64,000 bases of DNA from Hyphomicrobiales bacterium. Its GTDB lineage: Bacteria > Pseudomonadota > Alphaproteobacteria > Rhizobiales > Beijerinckiaceae. Positions within the stretch are counted from its first letter, which is position 1; each line of letters opens with the position of its first letter. Positions 43,606 to 53,645 of this stretch are shown in pieces. The stretch is taken from NCBI GenBank assembly GCA_027484605.1, contig JAIXSR010000140.1, forward strand, positions 17,492 through 81,491, given 5' to 3'. The notes beneath the pieces were generated by a model that saw only the letters and a list, made by a program, of their open reading frames with translations, was not told the origin of the DNA and made no database searches. The position numbers and the translations under genes are program-made.

Positions 43606-45069
43606 TCAAACAGCCTGGCGGAAGCCATCCACCATTCCCGTTGCGGCATTGTGGCCGGCAAAGACCGGCCCGATCCCGATCAGGATCGGGGCGCCGGCGG
43701 GCAGGGTCGTCACGCCCTGCGGCAACGCGTCGAGGCAGCCTTCCCACCGGGCCTCTCCGGGCCGCGACAGCGATGCCATGGCGATGGCCGGCATCGATCC
43801 GGCCATGCCATGCCGGCGCAAAGCCGCCACGATCGCCCCCGCCTGCCGCGCGCCCATATAGATGACGAGCGTCGTCCGGCCCTCCGCCGCTTGCGCCCAG
43901 TCGATCGTGTCCGGCAATTCCCCATGGCGCGAATGGCCGGTCACCAGCATGAGGCTCTGGGCATGATCGCGATGCGTGAGCGAGCGGTTGAGGCTCATCG
44001 CCAGGGCCTGTGCCGAGGTGATCCCGGGCACCACGCTGACCGGGATTCCCGCCTTTTCCAGCGCCTCGATTTCCTCGCCGGCCCGGCCGAACACCATCGG
44101 ATCGCCGGATTTGAGCCGCACCACGTGCTTTCCCTGCCGCGCAAGCCCCATCATCAGGGTGTTGATGTCGTCCTGCGCACAGCTTTCCCGCGCGCCGCGC
44201 TTGCCCACCATCATCCTCCTGGCCTCGCGTCGCGCCAGTTCGAGCACGGCATCGGAGACGAGGTCGTCGAACAGGATGACATCGGCCGATTGCAGCGCGC
44301 GGACGGCCTTGATCGTCAGCAGGTCGGCATCGCCCGGTCCCGCCCCGACCAGCGTGACCCGGCCGCCGCTCGCGCCCCCGGCCAGACGGCTCTCGCCGAT
44401 CATCCGGTCGATCGTGCCATCATCGGCCCCCGCCTTGTCGCGGAAGGCGAGGTCGGTGAAGGCCTCCCAGAAGCGGCGCCGTTCCGGCCCCGGCTTCAGC
44501 CTGTCCATCACCCGCTGGCGAATGGCCTGCGCGCGGCCGGCCCAACTGGCGAGGCTCGGCGGCAGCAGCATCTCGATCCGGCGGCGGATGCCCTGGCCGA
44601 GGATCGGCGCGGCGCCGTCGGTCGAGATCCCGATCACCACGGGCGAGCGGTTGACGATCGAACCGAACAGGAAATCGCAGGTCGCCGGCTTGTCGACCGT
44701 ATTGACGATCACGCCGGCGGCGCGCGCCGCGCACCGGAAGGCCTTGGCTTCCGCTTCGTCCTCGAAATCCCCGACAGCCAAAGCCGCATGGTTGAAGATG
44801 TCGAGGGACCAGGGCCGCTCGAGCAGCGTCAGGCTGCCCGCCTCCGCCCCCCGCGCCACGATGGCCCGCATGTCATCGCTGGCTTCCGGGGCGAAGATCG
44901 CCACATCGGCGCCTGCCGCGGCCAGCAGCTCGGCTTTCCAGGCCGCGCCGGCACTGTTTCCGGCCAGGACGACCCGCTTGCCGGCGAGATCGAAGAAGAC
45001 GGGCAGCTTCGCCAGCGCCCCCATCCGGGGCGGCATGGCTTCAGCCGGCTTTCTCGAGGCGATGGTCAT
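43606..45069 (-). CDS. cysG: Siroheme synthase CysG
   Basis: Fused enzyme of 487 residues making siroheme for NirB. The N-terminal part (about 1-210) is the NAD-dependent precorrin-2 dehydrogenase/ferrochelatase with LAGNSAGAAWKAELL and NTVDKPATCDFLFGS. The C-terminal uroporphyrinogen-III methyltransferase has VTLVGAGPGDADLLTIKA, then LKSGDPMVFGRAGEE and VVPGITSAQA. ATG at 45069 lies inside the end of nasA (29-base overlap) with GGAGG 8 bases upstream. It is the last gene of the nitrate cluster. Confidence 0.95.
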   Translation of the reverse strand: MTIASRKPAEAMPPRMGALAKLPVFFDLAGKRVVLAGNSAGAAWKAELLAAAGADVAIFAPEASDDMRAIVARGAEAGSLTLLERPWSLDIFNHAALAVGDFEDEAEAKAFRCAARAAGVIVNTVDKPATCDFLFGSIVNRSPVVIGISTDGAAPILGQGIRRRIEMLLPPSLASWAGRAQAIRQRVMDRLKPGPERRRFWEAFTDLAFRDKAGADDGTIDRMIGESRLAGGASGGRVTLVGAGPGDADLLTIKAVRALQSADVILFDDLVSDAVLELARREARRMMVGKRGARESCAQDDINTLMMGLARQGKHVVRLKSGDPMVFGRAGEEIEALEKAGIPVSVVPGITSAQALAMSLNRSLTHRDHAQSLMLVTGHSRHGELPDTIDWAQAAEGRTTLVIYMGARQAGAIVAALRRHGMAGSMPAIAMASLSRPGEARWEGCLDALPQGVTTLPAGAPILIGIGPVFAGHNAATGMVDGFRQAV

Positions 45070-47707
45070 CGAGCATCCTCCGGATATCATGGCGGCAGGA
45101 GCCGCAATTGGTGCCGGCCTTCAGCGCGTCGCCGATGGCTTCGACCGATGCCGTGCCGCTGCGGATGGCGGCGAGAATCTCGTTCACGCCCACCTGGAAA
45201 CAGGCGCAGAGCATGGCCCCGCGATCCGGCCGGTCAGCCCCGCCGCGGCCGGCCAGGATCCGGAAGCGTTCTCCGGCAGAATGGCGGCTGGCCATGGCAT
45301 CGGCGAGGAAGGCGCGGGACAGGGCCACCGGCTCAGGCCCGAGGAACAAGGCTCCGGCAAGCGCCTCGCCGCGGAAGGCCGCAAGCCTCGACCGGCCGGC
45401 CTCGCGATCATGCAGGGCCACCCATTCCGCCGCATCCTCGGCAAGGCCGAACAGCCGCGCGGCCATGGGTTGGATCTCCTCGGGCGCGTGTTCCCCGGCC
45501 ATCTCGATCCGATAGCCGCCTTCCACCGGTGCGATGGCCCAATAGGCGCCTGCCGGCGGGGTCGGGCGCTGCGCTGTCACGGCGAATCCGAACCAATGCG
45601 CGGCATAGCGGTCGATCCGGGCCGGTGTGCGCTTCAGCCCGGGCTGCCCGGAAACCGGGTCGGTCATCCGGTCGACAAGCCGGTCGATGCGGGCATGGCT
45701 GGCGAAGCGGTCGGTCCAGTGGATCGGCACGAAGACCGAGCCCGGGCGCTGCCGCTTCGTGACCAGCGCACGGAGGATCGCCTCGCCATGCGGCGTCGTC
45801 ACCCGGACGAGATCGGCAGCCGCGATTCCGGCCGCCTCGGCATCGGCGGGGTGGATCTCGACAAAGGGCTCGCCGAACTGGCCGAGCAGGGCCGGCGCCC
45901 GCCCGGTCCGGGTCATCGTGTGCCATTGGTCGCGGATGCGGCCGGTATTCAGCCAGAGTCCATGCCGGTCATCGCGCGGCTTCGAGACGGGCGGCAGGCC
46001 CACCGCGATCATGCGCGCCTTGCGGTCCGGCGTATAGAAGCCGCCCCGCGCAAAGAAGCGCCCGCCTTCGGGGCCGGCAAGGGGTTTTGGCCAGAGGAAG
46101 GGCGCCATGGCGTCGAAGGCGGCATCGCCGATGGCGGCCACGCCACCGATGTCGAAATCGCGGGAGCCGTCATTCTCGAAGGCGGAGAGGGCGGCATGTT
46201 CCCGGAAGATCGCCGCCGCATCGGCATAGTCGAAGCCGGAAAAGCCCATCCGCCTCGCCACCTCTGCCAGCATCCACCAATCGGCACGGGCTTCGCCCGG
46301 CGGGGGCAGGAAACCGCGCTGGCGGGAGATCCGGCGCTCGGAATTCGTCACCGTGCCATCCTTCTCGCCCCAGCCAAGGGCGGGCAGCAGCACATGGGCA
46401 TGCCGGGTGGTGTCGGTCTCGGTCAGGATGTCGGAGACCACGACGAAGGGGCAGGCCTTCAGCGCGGCATCCACCCGCCCGGCTTCGGGCAGGGAATCCG
46501 CCGGGTTGGTGGCCATGATCCAGAGCGCCTTGATCCGGCCATCCAGCACGGCATCGAAGAGATCGACGGCCTTCAGCCCCGGCTGTGTCGCCATGGTCGG
46601 GGCCTGCCAGAAGCGCTGCACCCGTTCGCGCGCGGCCCCGTCCTCGATATTCATATGCGCGGCGAGCATGTTGGCGAGGCCGCCAACCTCCCGCCCGCCC
46701 ATCGCATTGGGCTGCCCGGTGATCGAGAAGGGCGAAGCGCCCGGCTTGCCGATCCGCCCGGTATAGAGATGGCAGTTGATGATGGCATTGGCCTTGTCGG
46801 TGCCGCGGACCGACTGGTTCACGCCCTGGCTGAAGATCGTCAGCGTGCGGGGCGTGCGGGCGAAGGCCTCGTAGAAGGCCCGGATCTGCTCGGCCGGCAG
46901 CCCCGTCAGGCCGGCAACCCGGGCGACCGGCAGGGCCCGGGCTTCCGCGAGCGCGGCTTCCGGGCCCGAGACATGGGCCTCGAGATAGGCCGTGTCGGCC
47001 AGCCCCTCCGCCTCGATATGGCGGAGCAGCCCGAGGAAGAGCGCGGCATCGCTGTCCGGCTCGAGCGGGAGATGCAGGTCGGCCGCCTCGGCGGTCATGG
47101 TCCGGCGCGGATCGATGACGATGATCCGCATGCCCCGGCTCTCGCGGGCGGCCAGCAGCCGCTGGAACAGGACCGGATGGCACCAGGCGAAATTCGAGCC
47201 GACGAGCACGACGAGATCGGCCTCGTCGAGATCGTCATAGAGCGCCGGCACCGTGTCGCTGCCGAAGGCGCGGCGATGGGCGGCCACCGAGGAGGCCATG
47301 CACAGGCGGGAATTCGTGTCGATATTGGCCGAGCCGATAAAGCCCTTCATCAGCTTGTTGGCGACGTAGTAATCCTCGGTCAGCAGCTGGCCCGAGACAT
47401 AGAGGGCCACCGAATCCGGGCCATGTTCGGCAATCGCCTCGGAAAACCGGCTTGCAACAAGCTCGAGCGCCGCGTCCCAGCCGGCCTGTTGCCCGTGGAT
47501 CGAGGGATGGGTCAGCCGCCCCTCCATCCCCAACGTGGCGCCGAGGGCCGTTCCCTTCGAGCAGAGCTTCCCGAAATTGGCCGGATGGTCCGGATCGCCG
47601 GCAATCGCCACGCTGCCATCGTCCTGCGGTGTCGCCAGGACCCCGCAACCCACCCCGCAATAGGGGCAGGTCGTGCGGATGGTCTGGCCGGCCGCTCCTT
47701 CAGCCAT
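45041..47707 (-). CDS. nasA: Assimilatory nitrate reductase catalytic subunit
   Basis: Cytoplasmic molybdenum enzyme of 888 residues reducing nitrate to nitrite. The N-terminal [4Fe-4S] motif is CPYCGVGCGV with a fourth Cys in FGKLCSKGTALG. Mo-bis-MGD text includes SRLCMASSVAAHRRAFG and NPADSLPEAG. The last about 60 residues are a BFD-like [2Fe-2S] domain: CACFQVG and TNCGSCRHDIRRML. It overlaps nirD by 8 bases and cysG by 29. No NasB-type flavoprotein is present, so electrons probably come from NirB through the Rieske-type NirD. Confidence 0.95.
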   Translation of the reverse strand: MAEGAAGQTIRTTCPYCGVGCGVLATPQDDGSVAIAGDPDHPANFGKLCSKGTALGATLGMEGRLTHPSIHGQQAGWDAALELVASRFSEAIAEHGPDSVALYVSGQLLTEDYYVANKLMKGFIGSANIDTNSRLCMASSVAAHRRAFGSDTVPALYDDLDEADLVVLVGSNFAWCHPVLFQRLLAARESRGMRIIVIDPRRTMTAEAADLHLPLEPDSDAALFLGLLRHIEAEGLADTAYLEAHVSGPEAALAEARALPVARVAGLTGLPAEQIRAFYEAFARTPRTLTIFSQGVNQSVRGTDKANAIINCHLYTGRIGKPGASPFSITGQPNAMGGREVGGLANMLAAHMNIEDGAARERVQRFWQAPTMATQPGLKAVDLFDAVLDGRIKALWIMATNPADSLPEAGRVDAALKACPFVVVSDILTETDTTRHAHVLLPALGWGEKDGTVTNSERRISRQRGFLPPPGEARADWWMLAEVARRMGFSGFDYADAAAIFREHAALSAFENDGSRDFDIGGVAAIGDAAFDAMAPFLWPKPLAGPEGGRFFARGGFYTPDRKARMIAVGLPPVSKPRDDRHGLWLNTGRIRDQWHTMTRTGRAPALLGQFGEPFVEIHPADAEAAGIAAADLVRVTTPHGEAILRALVTKRQRPGSVFVPIHWTDRFASHARIDRLVDRMTDPVSGQPGLKRTPARIDRYAAHWFGFAVTAQRPTPPAGAYWAIAPVEGGYRIEMAGEHAPEEIQPMAARLFGLAEDAAEWVALHDREAGRSRLAAFRGEALAGALFLGPEPVALSRAFLADAMASRHSAGERFRILAGRGGADRPDRGAMLCACFQVGVNEILAAIRSGTASVEAIGDALKAGTNCGSCRHDIRRMLDDHRLEKAG

Positions 47708-48053
47708 GGGGCACCGCGAGCCGCGCAATGGCCTGCGCATCCAGCAGGATGCGCCCGTCGAGGCGCTGGACCGGGATTTTCGGCGTACAGCCGTGATCGG
47801 CGCCCTGCGCCTCGCCGGTCTCCAGGCTGATCACCCAGTTATGCAGCGGGCAGGTCACGCCATGACCGTGCACGATACCCTGGCTGAGCGGCCCGCCCTT
47901 GTGGGGGCAACGGTCCCGCAGGGCGAAGACCGAGCCATCCGCCGCACGGAAGACCGCGATATCGCCGGCGGCGCTGCGCACGACGCGGGCCCCGCGCAGG
48001 GGAATATCGGCCTCGGCGCCGACATCGATCCATTCTGACGTCTTGGCGTTCAT
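47700..48053 (-). CDS. nirD: Nitrite reductase small subunit, Rieske-type
   Basis: 117-residue Rieske-fold subunit. Unlike E. coli NirD, the cluster ligands are all present: CPHKGG (C-x-H) and CPLHNW (C-x2-H). This resembles NasG of Paracoccus, which passes electrons from the NADH-oxidising NirB/NasB to nitrate reductase. It lies between nirB (8 bases upstream) and nasA (overlap). Confidence 0.93.
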   Translation of the reverse strand: MNAKTSEWIDVGAEADIPLRGARVVRSAAGDIAVFRAADGSVFALRDRCPHKGGPLSQGIVHGHGVTCPLHNWVISLETGEAQGADHGCTPKIPVQRLDGRILLDAQAIARLAVPHG

Positions 48054-48061
48054 GGCCCCTC

Positions 48062-50515
48062 CTATTCGGCCGCCTGGGGCAGCCCGAGCGTGCCGATCGG
48101 CGCGAATTCATGCGCATCCTTGCCGGCCACGCGTTCGGCCCAGGGGTCGATCTGCGCGTAGCTCTGGCTCAGCACGAACCGGTCGAACAGCACACGCCGC
48201 CGCGCGGTATCCTCGATGACGGCCCGCTTGATCGAGTCGGTCCCGACCCGCTTCGCCCATTTGTAGATGCGCTCGAGATAGCGGCCCTGCTCGCGGTAGA
48301 GCTGGGTCAGCGCCGCGATGATCTCGATCGTCTCCTCCTCGGTGCGGGCATGGCCGAGGACCTGCGTGCCATGGATGTCGAGCCCGGCGGCCCCGGCAAA
48401 ATGGATCTCGTAGCCGGAATCGACGCAGATCACCCCGACATCCTTGCAGGTTGCCTCGGCGCAGTTCCGCGGACAGCCGGACACCGCCATCTTCACCTTG
48501 GCGGGCGTCCAGGACCCCCACATGAACTTCTCGATCTTCACGCCGAGACCCGTGGAATCCTGGGTGCCGAACCGGCACCAGTCGGTGCCGACACAGGTTT
48601 TCACCGTGCGCAGCCCCTTGGCATAGGCCGCGCCGGAGATCATCCCGGCCAGGTTGAGATCGGACCAGACGGCGGGAAGATCCTCCTTCTTCACCCCGAG
48701 CAGGTCGATCCGCTGCCCGCCGGTGACCTTCACCGTGGGGATGGCGAATTTGTCGACCACATCCGCGATCGCGCGGAGCTCCTTCGCGCTGGTCAGCCCG
48801 CCCCACATGCGCGGCACGACGGAATAGGTGCCGTCCTTCTGGATATTGGCGTGGACACGCTCGTTGATATAGCGCGACTGGCTGTCATCCGCGTATTCGC
48901 CCGGCCAGTCGCAGATCAGGTAATAGTTCAGCGCCGGCCGGCATTTCGCGCAGCCGCAGGAGGTCTTCCAGCCGAGTTCCTGCATGATTGCGGGAATCGA
49001 CTTCAGTTCCTTGGCCTTGATCAGCCGCCGGACATCGTCATGGCCGAGATCCGTGCAGCCGCACATCGGCTGGACGGCAGCGGGGTTGTAGCTCTCGCCG
49101 AGGCTGAGCCTGATGACCTGCTCGACAAGGCCCGTGCAGGACCCGCAGGAGGCCGAGGCCTTCGTATGGGCCCGCACCGCATCGAGGCTTGTCAGGCCCA
49201 GTTCGGCGATCTTCGTGGTGATCTTGCCCTTGCAGACGCCGTTGCAGCCACAGATCTCCGCCTCATCCGGCAAGGCTGCAACGGCTGCCATAGGGTCCGC
49301 GAGGCTACCCCCCTGGTAGCCCTGGCCGAAGATCAGCGTTTCGCGCATCCCGGAGATGTCGATGCCGCGCTTGATCATGTCGAAGAACCACGGCCCGTCG
49401 CCGGTATCGCCGTAGAGCACGGCGCCGATCAGGATATTGTCCTTCAGGACGAGGCGCTTGTAGACGCCCCGCATGGGGTCGCGCAGGACGATTTCCTCGC
49501 GGTCCTTCGCATCGGCGAAATCGCCGGCGGAATAGAGGTCGATTCCCGTCACCTTGAGCTTCGTCGCCGTGGCCTGGGGGCTGAACGCCGCCGTGGCATC
49601 GCCCGTCAGCTGCCTCGCCACCACCCCGGCCATGTCATAGAGCGGGGCGACGAGCCCGAAGACCTGCCCCGAGGCTTCCGCGCATTCGCCGAGGGCGAAA
49701 ATGTCCGGATCCGAACTGCGCATGTCCGGGCTCACCACGATGCCCCGGTTGACCTCCAGCCCGGCCGCCTTGGCCAAACCGGCATTGGGGCGGATGCCCA
49801 CCGCCATCACGACGAGATCGGCCGGATAGACCGTGCCGTCATCGAGCCGCACGCCGGTCACCCGGTCAGTGCCGGTGATCTCATGGGTGTTGGCCTTGCA
49901 ATGGACCTTGATTCCGCGGGATTCGACTGCCTTCTGCAGCAGGTAGCCGGCAGCCGGATCGAGCTGGCGCTCCATCAGCGTCGGCATGAGATGGAGAACG
50001 ACCACCTCCATGCCCTGCGCCTGCAGCCCTGCCGCGGCCTCGAGGCCCAGCAAGCCGCCGCCGATCACCACCGCCTTCCCGCCCGCTTTTGCTGCCAGCA
50101 TCATGGCGTGGACATCGTCCAGATCGCGATAGGTCAGGACGCCCGGAAGCGCATGTCCCGGCACGGGAATGATGACCGGGTTGGATCCGGTGGCGAGGAT
50201 CAGCCGGTCATAGGAAACCGTCTCGCCATGCTCCGAGGTGACCGTCCGCGCCGCGCGGTTTACTTCGGTAACCTTGTGCCCCTTGTGAAGCGTGATACCC
50301 TTCTCGATGTACCAGGCATCGCCATGGATGATGATGTCGTCGAAGCTTTTCTCGCCCGAGAGCACCGGCGAGAGCAGGATCCGGTCATAATTGACCCGGG
50401 GTTCCGCGTTGAAGATCGTCACGTCATAGGCATCCGGCGCCAGCTCGAAGAGCTTCTCGAGCGCGCGGCCCGGTGCCATGCCATTGCCGATGACCACGAG
50501 TTTCTGCTTGGCCAT
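48062..50515 (-). CDS. nirB: NADH-dependent nitrite reductase large subunit
   Basis: 817-residue siroheme enzyme reducing nitrite to ammonia. The FAD/NAD module (about 1-310) opens KLVVIGNGMAPGRALEKLF. A BFD [2Fe-2S] module follows with CGCNGVCKGKI and ASCGSC, then a ferredoxin-like region with SCGCAKCRPALNYYL. The siroheme/[4Fe-4S] ligands are in CVGTDWCRFGT and VSGCPRNCAEA. All cysteine sets are intact. It depends on cysG, two genes downstream. GAGCGG precedes the ATG. Confidence 0.96.
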   Translation of the reverse strand: MAKQKLVVIGNGMAPGRALEKLFELAPDAYDVTIFNAEPRVNYDRILLSPVLSGEKSFDDIIIHGDAWYIEKGITLHKGHKVTEVNRAARTVTSEHGETVSYDRLILATGSNPVIIPVPGHALPGVLTYRDLDDVHAMMLAAKAGGKAVVIGGGLLGLEAAAGLQAQGMEVVVLHLMPTLMERQLDPAAGYLLQKAVESRGIKVHCKANTHEITGTDRVTGVRLDDGTVYPADLVVMAVGIRPNAGLAKAAGLEVNRGIVVSPDMRSSDPDIFALGECAEASGQVFGLVAPLYDMAGVVARQLTGDATAAFSPQATATKLKVTGIDLYSAGDFADAKDREEIVLRDPMRGVYKRLVLKDNILIGAVLYGDTGDGPWFFDMIKRGIDISGMRETLIFGQGYQGGSLADPMAAVAALPDEAEICGCNGVCKGKITTKIAELGLTSLDAVRAHTKASASCGSCTGLVEQVIRLSLGESYNPAAVQPMCGCTDLGHDDVRRLIKAKELKSIPAIMQELGWKTSCGCAKCRPALNYYLICDWPGEYADDSQSRYINERVHANIQKDGTYSVVPRMWGGLTSAKELRAIADVVDKFAIPTVKVTGGQRIDLLGVKKEDLPAVWSDLNLAGMISGAAYAKGLRTVKTCVGTDWCRFGTQDSTGLGVKIEKFMWGSWTPAKVKMAVSGCPRNCAEATCKDVGVICVDSGYEIHFAGAAGLDIHGTQVLGHARTEEETIEIIAALTQLYREQGRYLERIYKWAKRVGTDSIKRAVIEDTARRRVLFDRFVLSQSYAQIDPWAERVAGKDAHEFAPIGTLGLPQAAE

Positions 50516-50525
50516 GATCCGCTCC

Positions 50526-51320
50526 TCAGGCCGCTTCGACGAGGCGATGGCGCTCGTAGAGGAAGCGCAGCACGGCCTCGCGCGCGGCGATGTAGCGGCT
50601 GTCCGAGACCAGATCGAGCCGCTTGCGCGGGCGCGGCAGATCCACCGCCAGGACTTCGCCGATCCGGGCGGCCGGGCCGTTCGTCATCATCACGATCCGG
50701 TCCGAGAGCAGCACGGCCTCGTCGACATCATGGGTGATCATGATCATCGTGTTCTTCAGCCGGGCATGGATATCCATCACGCTGTCCTGCAGATGCGCGC
50801 GGGTCAGCGCGTCGAGCGCGCCGAAAGGCTCGTCCAGCAGCAGGATCTTCGGTTCCATGGCGAGCGCCCGGGCAATGCCGACACGCTGCTTCATGCCGCC
50901 GGAGATTTCCGAAGGGCGCTTGTCACGGGCATGGGCCATCTGCACCAGATCGAGATTGGCCATGATCCAGTCATGCCGCTCGGTCCGGCTTTTCTTGCCG
51001 GAAAACACCTTGTCCACCGCGAGCTTGACATTCTCGTAGACGGTCAGCCAGGGCAGCAGCGAATGGTTCTGGAACACCACGGCACGTTCCGGCCCCGGCG
51101 CATTGACCTCGCGGTTCTCGAGCAGCACGGCGCCCGCGGTGACCTGCGTCAGCCCGGCAATGAGGTTCAGCAGGGTCGACTTGCCGCAGCCGGAATGGCC
51201 GATGATCGAGACGAACTCGCCCTGATCGATCGTCAGGCTGATATCCTTGAGGACCTCCGTGGTCTGGCCACCCCGGACGAAGCTTTTGTCGATATGGTCG
51301 AGCTTGAGATAGGCATGCAT
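50526..51320 (-). CDS. nrtD: Nitrate ABC transporter ATPase
   Basis: 264-residue ATPase of the nitrate/sulfonate/taurine importer class. Walker A is GHSGCGKSTLLNLIAGL. The signature EISGGMKQRVGIARAL and Walker B ILLLDEPFGALDALTR are intact. It has no fused binding domain, unlike cyanobacterial NrtC. It is between nrtB and nirB, and its stop is 10 bases from nirB. Confidence 0.93.
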   Translation of the reverse strand: MHAYLKLDHIDKSFVRGGQTTEVLKDISLTIDQGEFVSIIGHSGCGKSTLLNLIAGLTQVTAGAVLLENREVNAPGPERAVVFQNHSLLPWLTVYENVKLAVDKVFSGKKSRTERHDWIMANLDLVQMAHARDKRPSEISGGMKQRVGIARALAMEPKILLLDEPFGALDALTRAHLQDSVMDIHARLKNTMIMITHDVDEAVLLSDRIVMMTNGPAARIGEVLAVDLPRPRKRLDLVSDSRYIAAREAVLRFLYERHRLVEAA

Positions 51321-51334
51321 GGGAGTTCTCCTTC

Positions 51335-52246
51335 TCAGCTGGCCGAGGTGCCGCGGGTGACGAGATTGCCGATCGCCGCGACCAGACGGTCCAGCGCGAA
51401 GCCGACGACGCCGATATAGAGAAGGGCGACGATGATGTCGGAGAGCTTCGAGGAGTTCCAGGCATCCCAGATGAAGAAGCCGATCCCCACCCCGCCGGTC
51501 AGCATTTCCGCCGCCACGATGGCGAGCCAGGACAGGCCGATCCCGATCCGGAGGCCGGTGAAGATGTAGGGCGCCGCCGAGGGCACCATGATCTTGAAGA
51601 AGAATTCGAACGTGTTCAGCCGCAGCACCTGCGCCACGTTGCGGTAATCCTGCGGGATGTTGCGGATGCCGACCGCCGTGTTGATGATGATTGGCCAGAT
51701 CGCGGTGATGAAGATCACGAAGATCGCGCTGGGATTGGCATCCCGGAAGGCCGCGAGGCTGATCGGCAGCCAGGCCAGCGGCGGCACGGTCCGCAGGACC
51801 TGGAAGATCGGGTCAAGCCCGCGCGTCGCCCAGATCGACTGGCCGACCAGGGCGCCGAGCAAAACGCCGACCACGGCGGCAAGGCCGAACCCGATCGCCA
51901 CGCGTTCGAGCGAGGTCAGCACGCGCAGCCCAAGCCCGATATCCTGCGGGCCCAGCACGAAGAACGGATCGAGGATGAGATCCTTTGCCTCGGCCCAGAT
52001 CACGCTCGGGGCCGGCAGGCTGGCACCCGGCCGCGCAAAGCCGATCTGCCAGACCATCAGCAGCACGCCCAGGACCAGGAGGGGCGGCACCGTGGTGGCG
52101 GCGATGCCCTTCAGGCGATCGACGATCTTGCGGCCCCTGCCCTCGCTCCTGCGCGCCGGGAGGGCAACGATTTCGGCAGGCTTCGCGCTCGCCTTGGGGC
52201 TCGGAAGCGGGGTGACGTTGTCGGTCTTCTGCACGGGGACAGCCAT
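51335..52246 (-). CDS. nrtB: Nitrate ABC transporter permease
   Basis: 303-residue inner-membrane permease. The start at 52246 (MAVPVQKTDN) has GGAG 7 bases upstream; the longer reading into nrtA is rejected. A 45-residue cytosolic tail precedes helix 1 (VPPLLVLGVLLMVWQIGF). The ABC loop is NIPQDYRNVAQVLRLN. FQVLRTVPPLAWLPISLAAF is typical of the NrtB/SsuC class. Confidence 0.93.
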   Translation of the reverse strand: MAVPVQKTDNVTPLPSPKASAKPAEIVALPARRSEGRGRKIVDRLKGIAATTVPPLLVLGVLLMVWQIGFARPGASLPAPSVIWAEAKDLILDPFFVLGPQDIGLGLRVLTSLERVAIGFGLAAVVGVLLGALVGQSIWATRGLDPIFQVLRTVPPLAWLPISLAAFRDANPSAIFVIFITAIWPIIINTAVGIRNIPQDYRNVAQVLRLNTFEFFFKIMVPSAAPYIFTGLRIGIGLSWLAIVAAEMLTGGVGIGFFIWDAWNSSKLSDIIVALLYIGVVGFALDRLVAAIGNLVTRGTSAS

Positions 52247-52296
52247 GGCAATCTCCAGAAAGGGGAAAGGGGCCGCGAGGATGCGGCCCGCGAGGA

Positions 52297-53610
52297 TCAG
52301 GCGATGCGCTTGACGGAAAGGGACTTGAGGTAGCCCATCGGGTCGGCCGGATCGAAAACCTTGCCGTCGAAGAACGTCTCGACGCCGCGGCTGTCGCCGG
52401 TGGGATAACCCGTCAGGCCGAGGCCCTTGGCGGCCTCGATCCAGAGATCCGAGCGGTTGGTCTTGTCGACCAGCGCCTTGATGTCGAGATTCGGCTCGAA
52501 CTTGCCCCAGCGGATATTCTCGGTGACGAACCAGGTATCGAGGCTCTTCCAGGGATAGGAGGCCTCGCCCGACTTGCCCCAGAACTTCATCAGCAGGTTG
52601 GTGCCATTGGCCACCTTGCCGCGGCCGTAATTGATGTCGCCCTTGATGCGGCCGATAATGTCCGGAACGGGCACGTTCATCCATTGCCGACGGCCGATGA
52701 TCTCGGCGAGCTCCTGCTTGTTCTCCAGCTTTTCGCACCAGATCTGCGCTTCCATGGTCGCCATCAGGATGGCTTGCGTTGCCTTCGGGTTGGCATCCAC
52801 CCAGTCGGCGCGCATGCCGAGAATCTTTTCCGGATGCTTGAACCAGACCTCGCCGGTCGTGCAGGCGGTGAAGCCGATATTCTGGTTGACGAGCTGCTCG
52901 TTCCACGGCTCGCCGACACAGAAGGCATCCATGTTGCCGACCTTCATGTTCGCGACCATCTGCGGCGGCGGCACCACGATCGTCGAGACATCCTTGTCCG
53001 GGTCGATTCCCGCAGCGGCCAGCCAGTAGCGGATCCAGAGATCATGCGTCCCGCCGGGGAAGGTCATGGCAACCTTCACTTCCTTGCCGCTGGCCCGCTT
53101 CCTGGCAAAGGCATCCTTCAGCGCCGAGGCGTCGGTCCCGACAGCCAGATCCTTGAACTCGTTCGAGACGGAGATGGCCTGGCAATCCTCGTTGAGGTTG
53201 AGCAGGGTGTACATCGGCAAGGGCTGGTTGTTCTGCATGACCTTGCCGGTCGAATAGAGATGCGTCTTCGGCCGCAGGATATGCCCGCCATCGATGCCGT
53301 TCGCCTTGGTGCCGAGCGCCATGTTGTCGCGCGTGGCGCCCCAGGAGGCCTGCTTGGCGATGTCCATGTCCGGCAGGCCATGCTTGGCGAAGAAGCCCTT
53401 TTCCTTCGCGATGATGAGCGGCGAGGCATCGGTCAGCGCGATATAGCCGAGCTTGGTGCCCTTCACTTCGGGTCCGGTACCCTGCGCGAAGGCGCCACCC
53501 GGGAAGGCGAGCCGCGCGGCGGCAGCCGTCGCGCCCGCGGCGGCGCCCAGTTTCAGGATATCACGGCGGGTGGCCACGGGGTCCCTGGCGGTCAGAACCT
53601 TCGACGTCAT
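52297..53610 (-). CDS. nrtA: Nitrate-binding periplasmic protein
   Basis: 437-residue CmpA/NrtA-type binding protein. A twin-arginine signal is visible, ATRRDILKLGAAAGATAAA, with cleavage near GGAFAQG. Nitrate-site text includes LGYIALTDASPLIIAKEKG, TFPGGTHDLWIRYWLAAAG and VGEPWNEQLV. AAAGGAGAGCAAGG precedes ATG at 53610. It is the first structural gene after the NasT-type leader; an intrinsic terminator ends 36 bases before its start. Confidence 0.95.
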   Translation of the reverse strand: MTSKVLTARDPVATRRDILKLGAAAGATAAAARLAFPGGAFAQGTGPEVKGTKLGYIALTDASPLIIAKEKGFFAKHGLPDMDIAKQASWGATRDNMALGTKANGIDGGHILRPKTHLYSTGKVMQNNQPLPMYTLLNLNEDCQAISVSNEFKDLAVGTDASALKDAFARKRASGKEVKVAMTFPGGTHDLWIRYWLAAAGIDPDKDVSTIVVPPPQMVANMKVGNMDAFCVGEPWNEQLVNQNIGFTACTTGEVWFKHPEKILGMRADWVDANPKATQAILMATMEAQIWCEKLENKQELAEIIGRRQWMNVPVPDIIGRIKGDINYGRGKVANGTNLLMKFWGKSGEASYPWKSLDTWFVTENIRWGKFEPNLDIKALVDKTNRSDLWIEAAKGLGLTGYPTGDSRGVETFFDGKVFDPADPMGYLKSLSVKRIA

Positions 53611-53645
53611 CCTTGCTCTCCTTTGCGGCGCGGGGCCTTTGAAAT

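Noticed and set aside
43976..47830. Long plus-strand frame of about 1280 codons opposite cysG and nasA
   Set aside because: Shadow of the nitrate cluster; no recognisable motif and very skewed composition.
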